Source: Mesorhizobium sp. B2-7-2
Lineage (GTDB): Bacteria; Pseudomonadota; Alphaproteobacteria; Rhizobiales; Rhizobiaceae
Direction of reading: 5' to 3'
Length of the DNA stretch: 64,000 nt
NCBI RefSeq assembly: GCF_006440775.1
Contig: NZ_VFTZ01000021.1
Span: 29,959-93,958, forward strand
Shown here: in pieces, positions 34,539 to 46,095 of the stretch
How the letters are laid out: every line of letters begins with the position of its first letter
Position numbering within the stretch: position 1 is the stretch's first letter
The notes under the pieces: generated by a model
Databases searched by the model: none
What the model saw: only the letters and a program-made list of their open reading frames with translations
Told to the model about the DNA's origin: nothing
Translations under genes and position numbers: made by a program

Positions 34539-35159
34539 TCAACTATGCGCGAAAATATCTTCCTCAGCCCAGCCCATCAGGTCGAGCTTGGCGCGCGTCG
34601 GCAGGAAACGGAAGCAGGCGTCCGCCTCCCTGGTGCGGTTCTCGCGCGCCAGGCGCGCGCCCAGCACCTCGCGCAGCCTGTGCAGGTAGAGCACGTCCGA
34701 GGCGGCATATTCGATCTGTTCGGGCGAAAGCGTTTCGGCCGCCCAGTCGGAGGATTGCTGCACCTTGGACAGGCCGATGCCGAGCAGTTCGCCGCAGAGA
34801 TCCTTCAGCCCGTGGCGATCGGTATAGGTGCGGGTGAGCCGCGAGGCGATCTTGGTGCAGAACACCGGCTCGGCCATCACGCCGAAGGCATGGTAGAGCA
34901 CGGCGATGTCGAAGCGGCCGTAGTGAAACAGCTTGGTGATCGTGTTGTTTCTCAACAGGCTGGCGAGGTTCGGCGCCTCCTTCTGGCCTGGTGTGATCTG
35001 GATGACATCGGCGCTGCCGTCGCCGGGCGAGATCTGCACCACGCAGAGCCGGTCGCGATGCGGGTTGAGCCCCAGCGTTTCCGTGTCGATGGCCACCGCC
35101 CCGACATTGTATCGCGACAGGTCGGGCAGATCGTTTTTGTGGAAACGGATATCGGTCAT
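34539..35159 (-). CDS. Ribonuclease D-like 3'-5' exonuclease
   Basis: DEDD-family exonuclease of 206 residues. The Exo I motif is VAIDTETLGL, Exo II KLFHYGRFDIAVLY, and Exo III IEYAASDVLYLHRL with the DEDDy-type tyrosine. It lacks the HRDC domains of full RNase D, as is usual for the short alphaproteobacterial form. It probably trims the 3' ends of structured RNA. The ATG at 35159 has GGAGAAGA upstream, so the frame to 35213 is too long. Confidence 0.9.
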   Translation of the reverse strand: MTDIRFHKNDLPDLSRYNVGAVAIDTETLGLNPHRDRLCVVQISPGDGSADVIQITPGQKEAPNLASLLRNNTITKLFHYGRFDIAVLYHAFGVMAEPVFCTKIASRLTRTYTDRHGLKDLCGELLGIGLSKVQQSSDWAAETLSPEQIEYAASDVLYLHRLREVLGARLARENRTREADACFRFLPTRAKLDLMGWAEEDIFAHS

Positions 35160-35294
35160 TCTCTTCTCCGGGTCGCGCCTGCGGCGTGGCGCATCCTCGC
35201 AACGCCGCAGCATTTCGCGTAGCTAATTCGTCCTCGCCGCGATCCGGAGAAAAATCAACAGAAAGTTGAACCTCAGGGCTTTCGTGATTTTCGC

Positions 35295-36680
<1,386 letters not shown>

Positions 36681-36776
36681 GCGCTTTGCCTTTCGATTTT
36701 AGGCAGACCCTAAAGGGCCATGCCGAAAACGAAAAGCCCGCGATCATTGGACCAAGCGGGAAAGGCTTGCCTGAAG

Positions 36777-36817
36777 GCAAAAAAGAACCGCCGTGGTGGA
36801 GGGGGAACCACGGCGGT
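36777..36817 (-). terminator. Rho-independent terminator of the sRNA
   Basis: An 11-bp perfect stem (36787-36797 with 36807-36817) and a 9-base loop are followed on the minus strand by TTCTTTTTTG. It also shields the dipeptidase gene from upstream transcription. Confidence 0.8.
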
Positions 36818-36930
36818 CTTTACTTTACTCGAAACGATGCGGCAGCCCGGAGAGGGGGGATAGGCTGCCGCAATTGCCCGGGATAGGCGGGGGACGGGCC
36901 TTACTCCGGACTTCGGCGAAAAACTGCCGA
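36777..36930 (-). ncRNA. Candidate trans-acting sRNA with three C-rich loops
   Basis: Between polA and the dipeptidase gene the minus strand folds into three hairpins in a row. Stem GCCCG/CGGGC has loop TCCCCCGCCTATCC (36876-36899 on plus). Stem GCGGCAGCC/GGCTGCCGC has loop TATCCCCCCTCTCCG (36839-36871). The last has an 11-bp stem ACCGCCGTGGT and loop TCCCCCTCC (36787-36817), then TTCTTTTTTG, a good terminator. C-rich loops that could pair with ribosome binding sites are the mark of known rhizobial sRNA families. The site beside polA recalls, from memory, the alpha-r7 (Smr7C) sRNA. The 5' end is not mapped. Confidence 0.7.
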
Positions 36931-37110
36931 TGACGTGTATTTGGGTCCGTGAACATGGCGATTCAAGGGCACGAAAATTACACTTTTGTAACATGCCCGT
37001 GAGCGGCAAATTTCCAGCCGGACAGGATGTGTCAGGGGTGTTGCCCGAACCGGTGGGTTCCACAGCCTGAGCCATGGACCGCGAAGCCGGGCCGCGCTAT
37101 CCCTGCCGGC

Positions 37111-40074
37111 ATGAAAAAAGGCGATCACCTCTTCCTCGTCGACGGCTCCGGCTACATTTTCCGCGCCTACCACGCGCTGCCGCCGCTCAACCGCAAATCC
37201 GACGGCCTGCCGACCAGCGCCGTGCTCGGCTTCTGCAACATGGTGTGGAAGCTGATGCAGGACGCCCGCAACACCGATGTCGGCGTGGTGCCGACGCATT
37301 TCGCCGTCATCTTCGACTATTCGTCGAAAACCTTCCGCAGCGATCTCTACCCCGAATACAAGGCCAACCGCTCCGCGCCGCCGGAAGACCTGATCCCGCA
37401 ATTCGGCCTGATCCGCCAGGCGACCGCGGCCTTCAATGTCCCTTGCATAGAGACGGAGGGTTTTGAAGCCGACGATATCATCGCGACTTACTGCCGGCTG
37501 GCTTGCGAAGCCGGCGCCGATACCACCATCATCTCTTCCGACAAGGATCTGATGCAGCTGGTCGGTCCGACCGTCGGCATGTACGACCCGATGAAGGATC
37601 GCCAGATCGGCATTCCCGAGGTGATCGAGAAATGGGGCGTGCCGCCCGAAAAGATGATCGACCTGCAGGCGCTGACCGGCGACTCGGTCGACAACGTCCC
37701 GGGCGTGCCCGGCATTGGCCCGAAAACCGCGGCGCAATTGCTCGAACAGTTCGGCGACCTTGACGGGCTGCTGGCGCGCGCTTCCGAGATCAAGCAGGAC
37801 AAGCGCCGCGAGACCATCATCGCCAATGCCGACAAGGCGCGCATCTCGCGCGAGTTGGTGACGTTGAAGAACGACGTACCGCTAAGGGAAGGATTGGACG
37901 ACCTTGTCCTGCATGCGCCGGATGGCCCGAAGCTGATCGGCTTCCTGAAGACGATGGAGTTCACCACGCTGACCCGACGCGTCGCCGAAGCGACCGCAAC
38001 GGACATTGGCGACGTCCAGGCCACCGCCGTCACAATCGAGCGCGCCGATACCGCGCATGGCCCCGATGTCGGTGCCGGCGCTCCGCCGGTGCCAGGGCCG
38101 GCGGCCGCGCCGAACGATGCTTTAAAACCGGCTGCGCCGGTCAGGGGCGAGGACGCGCCGCCGCAAGGCGACACCCCATCGCTCCTCTCTGCCCTGCGGC
38201 TGGAGCAGGCGGCCGCTCGCAAGATCGACCCTTCGGCCTATGCGCCCATTCGCGACGCGGCAGCGCTCGAGGCCTGGATAGCCGAAGCCCGCGAGGCCGG
38301 TGTCCTTGCGTTCGACGCCGAGACCAGCTCGTCGGACCCGATGCGGGCGGACCTGATCGGCCTTTCCATGGCGCTCGCGCCTGGCCGCGCCGTCTATGTG
38401 CCGCTCGCCCACAAGAGCGGCAATGGCGACCTGCTCGGCGGCGGCATGCTGGAGAACCAGATCCCGGTCCGCAAGGCGCTGGCGCTGCTGAAGCCGCTGC
38501 TTGAGGACCGATCGGTCCTCAAGATCGTCCAGGATATGAAATACGACATCGTCGTGATGAGCCGGCACGGCATCGAGGTCGGCCCGTTCGACGACACGAT
38601 GCTGATCTCCTACGTGCTCGACGCGGGCACATCCGGCGGTCACGACCTCGTCTCGCTATCGGAGAAGTGGCTCGGCCACGCGCCGGCCTCGAAGAAGGAA
38701 CTCGCCGGCTCGGGTAAGAGCGCCATCGGCTTCGATCAGGTCGATATCGAACGCGCGACCGCCTATGCCGGCGAGCAGGCCGACCTGGCGCTGCAGCTCT
38801 GGCAGGTGCTGAAGCCGAGGCTTGCCGCCAAGGGCCTCGTTTCCGTCTATGAGCGGCTGGAAAGGCCGCTGGTGCCGGTGCTCGCCCGCATGGAGCAACG
38901 CGGCATCTCGATCGACCGCCAGATCCTGTCGCGGCTCTCCGGCGAGCTGGCTCAAGGCGCGGCTCGCGTCGAGGAAGAGATTTACGGGATCGTCGGCGAG
39001 CGCATCAACATCGGCTCACCGAAACAGCTCGGCGACATATTGTTCGGCAAGATGGGCCTGCCGGGCGGCTCGAAGACCAAGACCGGCCAATGGTCGACCT
39101 CGGCACAGCTTTTGGAAGATCTCGCCGCCGAGGGCCACGAGCTGCCGCGCAAGATCGTCGACTGGCGCCAGCTCACCAAGCTGAAATCGACCTATACCGA
39201 CGCGCTGCCCGGTTTCATCAACCCCGGCACCAACCGCGTCCACACTTCCTATGCGCTGGCAGCGACCACCACCGGGCGCCTGTCGTCCTCCGACCCCAAT
39301 CTGCAGAACATCCCGGTGCGCACGGCAGAAGGCCGCAAGATCAGGACCGCCTTCATTGCGGAGAAAGGCCACAAGCTGGTCTCGGCCGACTACAGCCAGA
39401 TCGAATTGCGCGTGCTTGCCCATGTCGCCGAGATCCCGCAGCTCAAGCAAGCCTTCGCCGACGGCGCCGACATTCATGCCATCACCGCGTCGGAAATGTT
39501 CAACGTGCCGGTCGAGGGCATGCCTTCGGAAGTGCGCCGCCGCGCCAAGGCGATCAATTTCGGCATCATCTACGGCATCTCGGCCTTCGGCCTCGCCAAC
39601 CAGCTGTCGATCCCGCGCGAGGAGGCGGGCGCCTACATCAAACGCTATTTCGAGCGTTTTCCGGGTATCCGGGACTATATCGAGGAAACCAAGGCCTATG
39701 CGCGCGAGAACGGTTTCGTCGAGACGATCTTCGGCCGCCGCATCCACTATCCGGAGATAAGGGCTTCCAACCCGTCGGTGCGCGCCTTCAACGAGCGCGC
39801 CTCGATCAACGCCAGGCTCCAGGGAACCGCCGCCGACATCATCCGCCGCGCCATGGTGCATATGGAAGAAGCGCTGGAGAAGGCGAAGCTCTCGGCCCGC
39901 ATGCTGTTGCAGGTCCACGACGAGCTGATCTTCGAGACGGTGGAAGCGGAGGTCGAGGCGACGATCCCCGTCGTGCGTCGCGTCATGGAGAACGCGCCGA
40001 TGCCGGCGGTCTCGATGTCGGTGCCGCTGCATGTCGATGCGCGAGCGGCGAACAACTGGGACGAGGCGCATTAG
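37111..40074 (+). CDS. polA: DNA polymerase I
   Basis: Repair and Okazaki-fragment polymerase of 987 residues. The 5' nuclease (about 1-300) has LFLVDGSGYIFRAYHAL and TGDSVDNVPGVPGIGPKTA. The 3'-5' exonuclease domain keeps its first acidic motif (VLAFDAETSSSDPM). The polymerase has motif A VSADYSQIELRVLAH, the finger helix RRRAKAINFGIIYGIS and motif C LLQVHDELIFE. An Ala/Pro-rich linker lies near residues 330-385. The ATG at 37111 begins the domain but has no clear Shine-Dalgarno site. Confidence 0.96.
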   Translation: MKKGDHLFLVDGSGYIFRAYHALPPLNRKSDGLPTSAVLGFCNMVWKLMQDARNTDVGVVPTHFAVIFDYSSKTFRSDLYPEYKANRSAPPEDLIPQFGLIRQATAAFNVPCIETEGFEADDIIATYCRLACEAGADTTIISSDKDLMQLVGPTVGMYDPMKDRQIGIPEVIEKWGVPPEKMIDLQALTGDSVDNVPGVPGIGPKTAAQLLEQFGDLDGLLARASEIKQDKRRETIIANADKARISRELVTLKNDVPLREGLDDLVLHAPDGPKLIGFLKTMEFTTLTRRVAEATATDIGDVQATAVTIERADTAHGPDVGAGAPPVPGPAAAPNDALKPAAPVRGEDAPPQGDTPSLLSALRLEQAAARKIDPSAYAPIRDAAALEAWIAEAREAGVLAFDAETSSSDPMRADLIGLSMALAPGRAVYVPLAHKSGNGDLLGGGMLENQIPVRKALALLKPLLEDRSVLKIVQDMKYDIVVMSRHGIEVGPFDDTMLISYVLDAGTSGGHDLVSLSEKWLGHAPASKKELAGSGKSAIGFDQVDIERATAYAGEQADLALQLWQVLKPRLAAKGLVSVYERLERPLVPVLARMEQRGISIDRQILSRLSGELAQGAARVEEEIYGIVGERINIGSPKQLGDILFGKMGLPGGSKTKTGQWSTSAQLLEDLAAEGHELPRKIVDWRQLTKLKSTYTDALPGFINPGTNRVHTSYALAATTTGRLSSSDPNLQNIPVRTAEGRKIRTAFIAEKGHKLVSADYSQIELRVLAHVAEIPQLKQAFADGADIHAITASEMFNVPVEGMPSEVRRRAKAINFGIIYGISAFGLANQLSIPREEAGAYIKRYFERFPGIRDYIEETKAYARENGFVETIFGRRIHYPEIRASNPSVRAFNERASINARLQGTAADIIRRAMVHMEEALEKAKLSARMLLQVHDELIFETVEAEVEATIPVVRRVMENAPMPAVSMSVPLHVDARAANNWDEAH

Positions 40075-40080
40075 GCGCCT

Positions 40081-40306
40081 CACGTTCGTTCGTCATCCAC
40101 GGGCGGAGCAAGGAGCGAAGCGACGCGGCGAAGACCCGATGATCCATGCCGTGACGCAGGCTGTAAAACGCGGCGGTTGCGGATAGCCTTGCCAGGCTCT
40201 TCGATCCAGATTCTGCGGCGTGGCGGCGCGTGCATGTCACGGCATGGATACCAGGGTCTGCGCGCGTCGCTTCGCTCCTTGCTTCGCCCTAGTATGACGA
40301 AGTGAT
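40081..40306. repeat. Large inverted repeat, family C copy 1
   Basis: Arms of about 65 bases at 40088-40150 and 40240-40305 are inverted copies of one unit: TTCGTCATCCACGGGCGGAG, AGGAGCGAAGCGACGCG, a GACCC block and ATCCATGCCGTGAC. The spacer is about 90 bases. It fills the space between the convergent polA and zur genes. A second copy lies at 49805. Confidence 0.8.
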
Positions 40307-40309
40307 GGC

Positions 40310-40714
40310 TTACGCCGCCTCAGCCCTGCACTTGGCGCACACACCGCGAAACTCGATCACCGCCTTCTTGGCGGCAAATCCCGTCGAGCGCACCCATTCG
40401 TCCAGCCGGTGGCCGACATCATGGTCGGACATCTCGGTCACCTGGCCGCAATTGTCGCAGATGGCGAAGGCCGTCATCGAATGGCTGTGGTCGTGCGGCT
40501 CGGCGCAGGCGACGAAGGAGTTTAGGCTTTCGAGCCGATGCACGAAGCCGGACTTGACCAGCGTGTCGAGCGCCCGGTAGACCTGTAGCGGCGCGCGGAA
40601 ACCGCGCTCGCGCAGCTGGTCGAGCAAAGTATAGGCGCTGAGCGGCCCGCTGGACGCCTCGAGCTTCTCGAGCACGCAGAGCTGGTTTTTGGTCAGCGCA
40701 TCTCTTGCCGTCAT
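40310..40714 (-). CDS. zur: Fur-family zinc uptake regulator Zur
   Basis: Zinc-responsive repressor of zinc uptake genes, 134 residues. The winged helix (about 1-75) has LSAYTLLDQLRERGFRAPLQ and VYRALDTLVKSGFVHRLESL. The structural zinc cysteines are in CDNCGQ and CAKCRAE, and HDHSH provides further ligands. The MTARDALTKNQ start matches rhizobial Zur better than Fur or Irr, so ATG 40714 is preferred over a TTG at 40762. The znu genes are not in the window. Confidence 0.88.
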   Translation of the reverse strand: MTARDALTKNQLCVLEKLEASSGPLSAYTLLDQLRERGFRAPLQVYRALDTLVKSGFVHRLESLNSFVACAEPHDHSHSMTAFAICDNCGQVTEMSDHDVGHRLDEWVRSTGFAAKKAVIEFRGVCAKCRAEAA

Positions 40715-40856
40715 CTTGTTCGCCCAATCGACGCTCGCGGCAGATCTCGCGAACGACTTCAATTCCCCTGAGATAACGACGAACGAGCGATTTTGCCACT
40801 GTTTCCGCAGGGCATCCCTTCCGGCGCGCCGGACGGGATGTTTCGCCAGTTGATCC

Positions 40857-41903
<1,047 letters not shown>

Positions 41904-41964
41904 GGGAATCCTCGGGATCGAAACGGCGCAGCGACCACCGCCAGCCTGATTTGAATCGATGCTT

Positions 41965-42115
41965 GCCCCTAACCCTTACCCTCTCCCCGCCGGAACGGGG
42001 AGAGGGGGTTGCCACCTAAAGCGCGTCGCGATCTTTCAGATCGCTCCCTGCGCTTCAGGCTTTGATTTGCGCATGTCTTTGCCCCGAAACCGGTTCCCAC
42101 TTTCGGGAGGCATGC
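41965..42115. repeat. Mosaic of three dispersed palindromes
   Basis: A block CCCTCTCCCCGCCGG-AACGGGGAGAGGG (about 41980-42009) is followed by an AAAGCGCGTCGC-type palindrome (42019-42055). A reversed family B element follows, GCGCATGTC...CCCGAAACCGGTTCCCACTTTCGGG...GCATGC-like (42070-42115). It ends directly before the stop codon of the Gfo/Idh gene. Confidence 0.7.
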
Positions 42116-42116
42116 T

Positions 42117-43259
42117 TTACTTTTTCTTCGCCAGCAACGCCTTCGCGTCCTTGACGCCGAGCGCGGCCGGCCGCTCGCAGGTCGTCTGCATGGCGACATA
42201 TTTGCCGCTTTCGCCCGAGCGCAGGATGCCGGTCATCACATCGACGGCGTGCAGCGCCAGCTCCATCGAGCAGCGATGCGGCCGCCCTTCGGCGATTGCG
42301 ATTGCCATGTCGGCAAGGCCGGCGGTGCGGTAATTGGCCATCATGCCCTGGCCGTGCATCTCGTTCGGCACGCCGAACGGATGGTTCCACTTGGGCAGCT
42401 TCTTTACCGGCTTGGCCGAGTCGGTGAAGCGTACATCGCCGCCGAAGAAATTCGGATCCGGCACGAAGACGGTGCCCAATTCGCCGTAGAGTTCCATCGG
42501 CGCGTGGCCATGGCTCCAGACGTCCCAGCTGGTGTTGAGCGTGATCACCGCGCCATTCGCGAATTCGAGCAGCGCATGGATGGTGGTCGGCGTGTTCACC
42601 GGGATCTTTTCACCCGCCCGCGGTTTGGAGCTGATGGTGCGCTCCTTGGCCGGCGTCGTTGCGAAGGCCGCCACCTGCTTCACCGGCCCGATCAGCTGGA
42701 TCAGGTTGGTGACATAGTATGGCCCGATGTCGAGCACCGGACCGGCGCCCGGCTGGAAGAAGAAATCCGGATTGGGGTGCCAGTGCTCCATGCCGTGGCC
42801 CATCACATGGCAGGTGCCGCTGGTGATCGCGCCGAGCTTGCCGCTGTCGATGAGATCGCGGGCCAGTTGGTGCGCGCCGCCGAGAAACGTGTCCGGCGCC
42901 GAACCGATGCGCAGACCCTTCTTCTCGGCCCGTTTCTTGAGATCGAGCCCTTCCTCGATCGACAGCACGAAAGGCTTTTCCGAATAGACATGCTTGCCGG
43001 CGTCGAGCACCGCTTTGGAGATTTCGTAATGCACCGCCGGAACCGTCAGGTTGACGATGATGTCGATCTCGTCGTCCTTGAGCAGGTCGTTGACCCCCTC
43101 GGCGCGCAGCTTGAACTCCTTCGCCCGCGCTTTCGCGGCCTCCATGTTGATATCCGCGCAGGCACGCATCTTGATGCCGCGGAACAATGGCGCCAGCGAG
43201 AAATATGCCTTCGAGATGTTGCCGCAGCCGATGACGCCGATGCCAAGTTTGTCTGCCAT
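42117..43259 (-). CDS. Gfo/Idh/MocA family oxidoreductase
   Basis: NAD(P)-dependent sugar or polyol dehydrogenase, 380 residues. The Rossmann site is IGVIGCGNISKAYF and the catalytic-lysine motif VYSEKPFVLS. The C-terminal alpha/beta domain has GPVLDIGPYYVTNLIQLIGP and the substrate-side GHAPMELYGELGTVFV. It is the last gene of the sugar ABC operon, 5 bases after the isomerase gene, so it likely oxidises the imported sugar or a derivative (for example at C1 or C3). Confidence 0.9.
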   Translation of the reverse strand: MADKLGIGVIGCGNISKAYFSLAPLFRGIKMRACADINMEAAKARAKEFKLRAEGVNDLLKDDEIDIIVNLTVPAVHYEISKAVLDAGKHVYSEKPFVLSIEEGLDLKKRAEKKGLRIGSAPDTFLGGAHQLARDLIDSGKLGAITSGTCHVMGHGMEHWHPNPDFFFQPGAGPVLDIGPYYVTNLIQLIGPVKQVAAFATTPAKERTISSKPRAGEKIPVNTPTTIHALLEFANGAVITLNTSWDVWSHGHAPMELYGELGTVFVPDPNFFGGDVRFTDSAKPVKKLPKWNHPFGVPNEMHGQGMMANYRTAGLADMAIAIAEGRPHRCSMELALHAVDVMTGILRSGESGKYVAMQTTCERPAALGVKDAKALLAKKK

Positions 43260-43264
43260 TTCGA

Positions 43265-44017
43265 TTACTCCTGCCAGCTCTTGGTTGCCGCGATCGAGCG
43301 GCGGGCATAGCGCTCGATGTCGTTGGGGTTGTCCTGCTCCATGACGAAATACTGCGCCGCGCTCTTGGCGCGCAACGTCTTGAACAGGCCCGCCCAGTCG
43401 ATCGTGCCGTGACCGACATCGGACCAGCCATCCTCGTCCAGCCCCTCGCCCGGCTTCGCCATGTCCTTGACGTGGACGGCGACGATGCGCTTGCCATGCT
43501 TCTCGATCCAGGGCAGCGGATCGGCGCCGCCGCGCACCACCCAGGCGACGTCCATTTCCCAGCCGATGTCGGGTGCTGCGGACAGGATGTGATCCTGCGG
43601 CAGCGAGCCGTCCGCAAGCGCCTTGAACTCGAAATCGTGGTTGTGCCAGGCAAAGCCGTAGCCGGCCTTTTCTGCCGTCTCGCCGACCTTGGCCAGGCGC
43701 TCGCCGAAGCCGCGCCAGCCGGCGGCGTCGGACGGGCGCTGATCGGGCATCAGATAGGGGCAGATCAGCAGCTTGATGCCGAGCGCGTCGGCGATCTTGC
43801 GCACGCCGTCGAAATCGTTCTCCAGCGCGTCGATCGAGAAATGCCCGGTCGGCATCGCAAGCCCGTTCTTGTCGAGCTCGGCGCGAAACGCCTTCGGGTC
43901 GTCATAGACGCCGCCAAAGCCTTCGACCTGGCTGTAGCCGAGCTCGCCGAGCATTTTCACCACGCCGTTCCATGGTTGAAAATTGCGGGCGCTGTAGAGT
44001 TGGAATGACCAGTTCAT
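43265..44017 (-). CDS. Xylose isomerase-like sugar isomerase/epimerase
   Basis: TIM-barrel protein of 250 residues related to IolE, IolI and hydroxypyruvate isomerase. Metal-ligand type segments are YGFAWHNHDFEFK, PDIGWEMDVAWVVRGGADPL and KRIVAVHVKDMAKP. It lies between the ABC ATPase and the Gfo/Idh gene on the same strand, a pairing common in inositol-like and 3-keto-glycoside pathways. The reaction is not assigned. Confidence 0.87.
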   Translation of the reverse strand: MNWSFQLYSARNFQPWNGVVKMLGELGYSQVEGFGGVYDDPKAFRAELDKNGLAMPTGHFSIDALENDFDGVRKIADALGIKLLICPYLMPDQRPSDAAGWRGFGERLAKVGETAEKAGYGFAWHNHDFEFKALADGSLPQDHILSAAPDIGWEMDVAWVVRGGADPLPWIEKHGKRIVAVHVKDMAKPGEGLDEDGWSDVGHGTIDWAGLFKTLRAKSAAQYFVMEQDNPNDIERYARRSIAATKSWQE

Positions 44018-44053
44018 GTCCTGTCCGTTCTGCTTGGGGGATGGTTTTGGGCG

Positions 44054-45166
44054 TTAAAGGCGGCTGTCGGTTTGAGCGTCGAAGAGCGAGGCGCGCGCCG
44101 GATCGAAGCCGATGCGGATAGCTTCGCCGTTGCGCAGCGTCTTGTCGGCTTCGACGCGGAACGAGATGATCTGGCCGGCGAGCTTCGTCCACACCAGCGT
44201 GTCGGACCCCATCGGGTCGACGATCTCGACGGTCGATTCGGCGGTAAACGGCATCGCCTTGGCGGCTTCGCCGAAGGCGATGTGCTCGGGCCGGATGCCG
44301 AACACGCAGGACTTGGCCGTGCGGCCACCATCGCCCTCGAACTGATAGCGGTCGAGCGGCACGGAAACGCCATCGCCCTTGAACGTCGGCGTGGCGCCCG
44401 TCTCCAGCTCCCCTTTGAGAAAATTCATCGCCGGCGAGCCGAGGAAACCGGCGACGAAGCGGTTGACCGGGCGGTTGTAGATGGTCTGCGGCGCATCGAG
44501 CTGCTGGATGACGCCGCCCTTCATCACCGCGATGCGGTCGGCGAGCGTCATCGCCTCGATCTGGTCGTGGGTGACGTAGATCATAGTGTTTTCGAGCTTG
44601 CGGTGCAAAAGCTTGATCTCGACGCGCAGTTCGGCCCGCAGCTTGGCATCGAGATTGGAGAGCGGCTCGTCGAACAGGAAGACGTCTACGTCGCGCACCA
44701 GTGCCCGCCCGATCGCTACGCGCTGGCGCTGGCCGCCGGAGAGCGCCGAGGGCTTGCGCTGCAACAGCGGCTCGATCTGCAGGATCTCGGCGGCGCGTGC
44801 GATGCGCTTGGCGATCTCGTCCTTGGCCACGCCGGCGACGCGCAGGCCGAAGGACAGGTTCTTCTCGACCGTCATCTGCGGATAAAGCGCGTAGGACTGG
44901 AAGACCATGCCGATGCCGCGATCCTTCGGCTCCTCCCAGGTGACGTTCTTGCCTTTGATGAAGATACGGCCTTCCGAGATGTCGAGCAGGCCGGCGATAC
45001 AGTTGAGCAAGGTGGATTTGCCGCAGCCGGACGGTCCCAGAAGCACGATGAACTCGCCCTCGGCGACGTCGAGATTGAGCGTCTTCAGCACCGACATCAC
45101 ACCGAAATTGAGCGACAGGTCCTGGATCGAAACGCTGGGATTGGCGATTGCCGCTGCCATCATCAT
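44054..45166 (-). CDS. CUT1 sugar ABC transporter ATPase (UgpC/MalK type)
   Basis: ATPase that powers the two-permease importer encoded next to it, 370 residues. Walker A is LGPSGCGKST, the signature LSGGQRQRVAIGRAL, Walker B VFLFDEPLSNLD, and a MalK-type C-terminal OB domain follows from about residue 240. Three ATG codons in a row (45166, 45163, 45160) overlap the permease stop, so the exact start is uncertain but coupling is certain. Confidence 0.93.
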   Translation of the reverse strand: MMMAAAIANPSVSIQDLSLNFGVMSVLKTLNLDVAEGEFIVLLGPSGCGKSTLLNCIAGLLDISEGRIFIKGKNVTWEEPKDRGIGMVFQSYALYPQMTVEKNLSFGLRVAGVAKDEIAKRIARAAEILQIEPLLQRKPSALSGGQRQRVAIGRALVRDVDVFLFDEPLSNLDAKLRAELRVEIKLLHRKLENTMIYVTHDQIEAMTLADRIAVMKGGVIQQLDAPQTIYNRPVNRFVAGFLGSPAMNFLKGELETGATPTFKGDGVSVPLDRYQFEGDGGRTAKSCVFGIRPEHIAFGEAAKAMPFTAESTVEIVDPMGSDTLVWTKLAGQIISFRVEADKTLRNGEAIRIGFDPARASLFDAQTDSRL

Positions 45167-46095
45167 CCTTTCACCGCGCCGGCGGCGATGCCGCGCACGA
45201 AGAGCTTGCCGGAAATGAAATAGACGATGAGCGGCACAAGGCCGGTCAGGATGGTAGCCGCCATGTTGACATTGTATTCCTTCACGCCTTGCACCGAATT
45301 GACGATGTTGTTGAGCTGCACCGTCATCGGATAGGTGTCGGGGCGCGTGTAGACGACGCCGAACAGGAAGTCGTTCCAGATGCCGGTGACCTGCAGGATG
45401 ATGGCGACGACGAAGATCGGCAGCGACATCGGCAGCATGATGCGCAGATAGATGCCCCAGAAACCGGCGCCGTCGACGCGCGCCGCGCGGAACAGTTCCT
45501 CCGGCATCGACGTGAAATAGTTGCGGAACAAGAGCGTCAGGATCGGCATGCCGAAGATCGAATGCACGATCACAAGGCCGGTCAGCGTGCCGTATATGCC
45601 GATCTCGCGCAAGATGATGACGATCGGGTAGATCATCACCTGGTAGGGGATGAAGGCACCGACGATCAGGATGATGAAGAAGGTGTCGGCGCCCTTGAAG
45701 CGCCAGTTGGCCAAGGCATAGCCGTTCATCGAGGCGATCGCGATCGACAGCAGCACCGACGGCACGGTGATGCGCACCGAATTCCAGAAACCGCGCGAGA
45801 GCCCGTCGCAGTTGAGGCCGGTGCAGGCGGTCGCCCAAGCTTTCACCCAGGGTTCGAAGGTGATTTCCACCGGCGGCGAGAAGATGTTGCCGAGGCGGAT
45901 TTCCGGCATGCCCTTCAGCGACGTGACGATCATCACGTAGAGCGGCAAAAGGTAGTAGAGCGCCACGACGATCAGCGTGCCGTAGAGGAAGATGTTGCGG
46001 CGCGAGAGCGCATGCCGCGGCTTCGCTCCGGCAGGCCCGGCGTCGTCGCGCGGAAGGACGCCCGCATCGGACGGGGAGGCAGCGACATCAACCAC
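45163..46095 (-). CDS. CUT1 sugar ABC transporter permease (MalG type)
   Basis: Inner-membrane permease of 310 residues with six helices after a 35-residue cytoplasmic tail. The ATPase-contact EAA loop is EELFRAARVDGAGFWGIYLR. The start is a GTG at 46095 that overlaps the preceding permease gene by 8 bases. One of the pair of CUT1 permeases for an unknown sugar or glycoside. Confidence 0.92.
   Translation of the reverse strand: MVDVAASPSDAGVLPRDDAGPAGAKPRHALSRRNIFLYGTLIVVALYYLLPLYVMIVTSLKGMPEIRLGNIFSPPVEITFEPWVKAWATACTGLNCDGLSRGFWNSVRITVPSVLLSIAIASMNGYALANWRFKGADTFFIILIVGAFIPYQVMIYPIVIILREIGIYGTLTGLVIVHSIFGMPILTLLFRNYFTSMPEELFRAARVDGAGFWGIYLRIMLPMSLPIFVVAIILQVTGIWNDFLFGVVYTRPDTYPMTVQLNNIVNSVQGVKEYNVNMAATILTGLVPLIVYFISGKLFVRGIAAGAVKG

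Noticed and set aside
33908..34837. A 309-residue plus-strand frame beyond the penicillin-binding protein gene
   Set aside because: It runs antisense through two credible small genes and ribonuclease D and shows no domain.
44054..45838. A 594-residue frame that would fuse permease-like sequence to the ABC ATPase
   Set aside because: The first 220 codons are an out-of-frame shadow of the permease gene; the ATPase begins at 45166.
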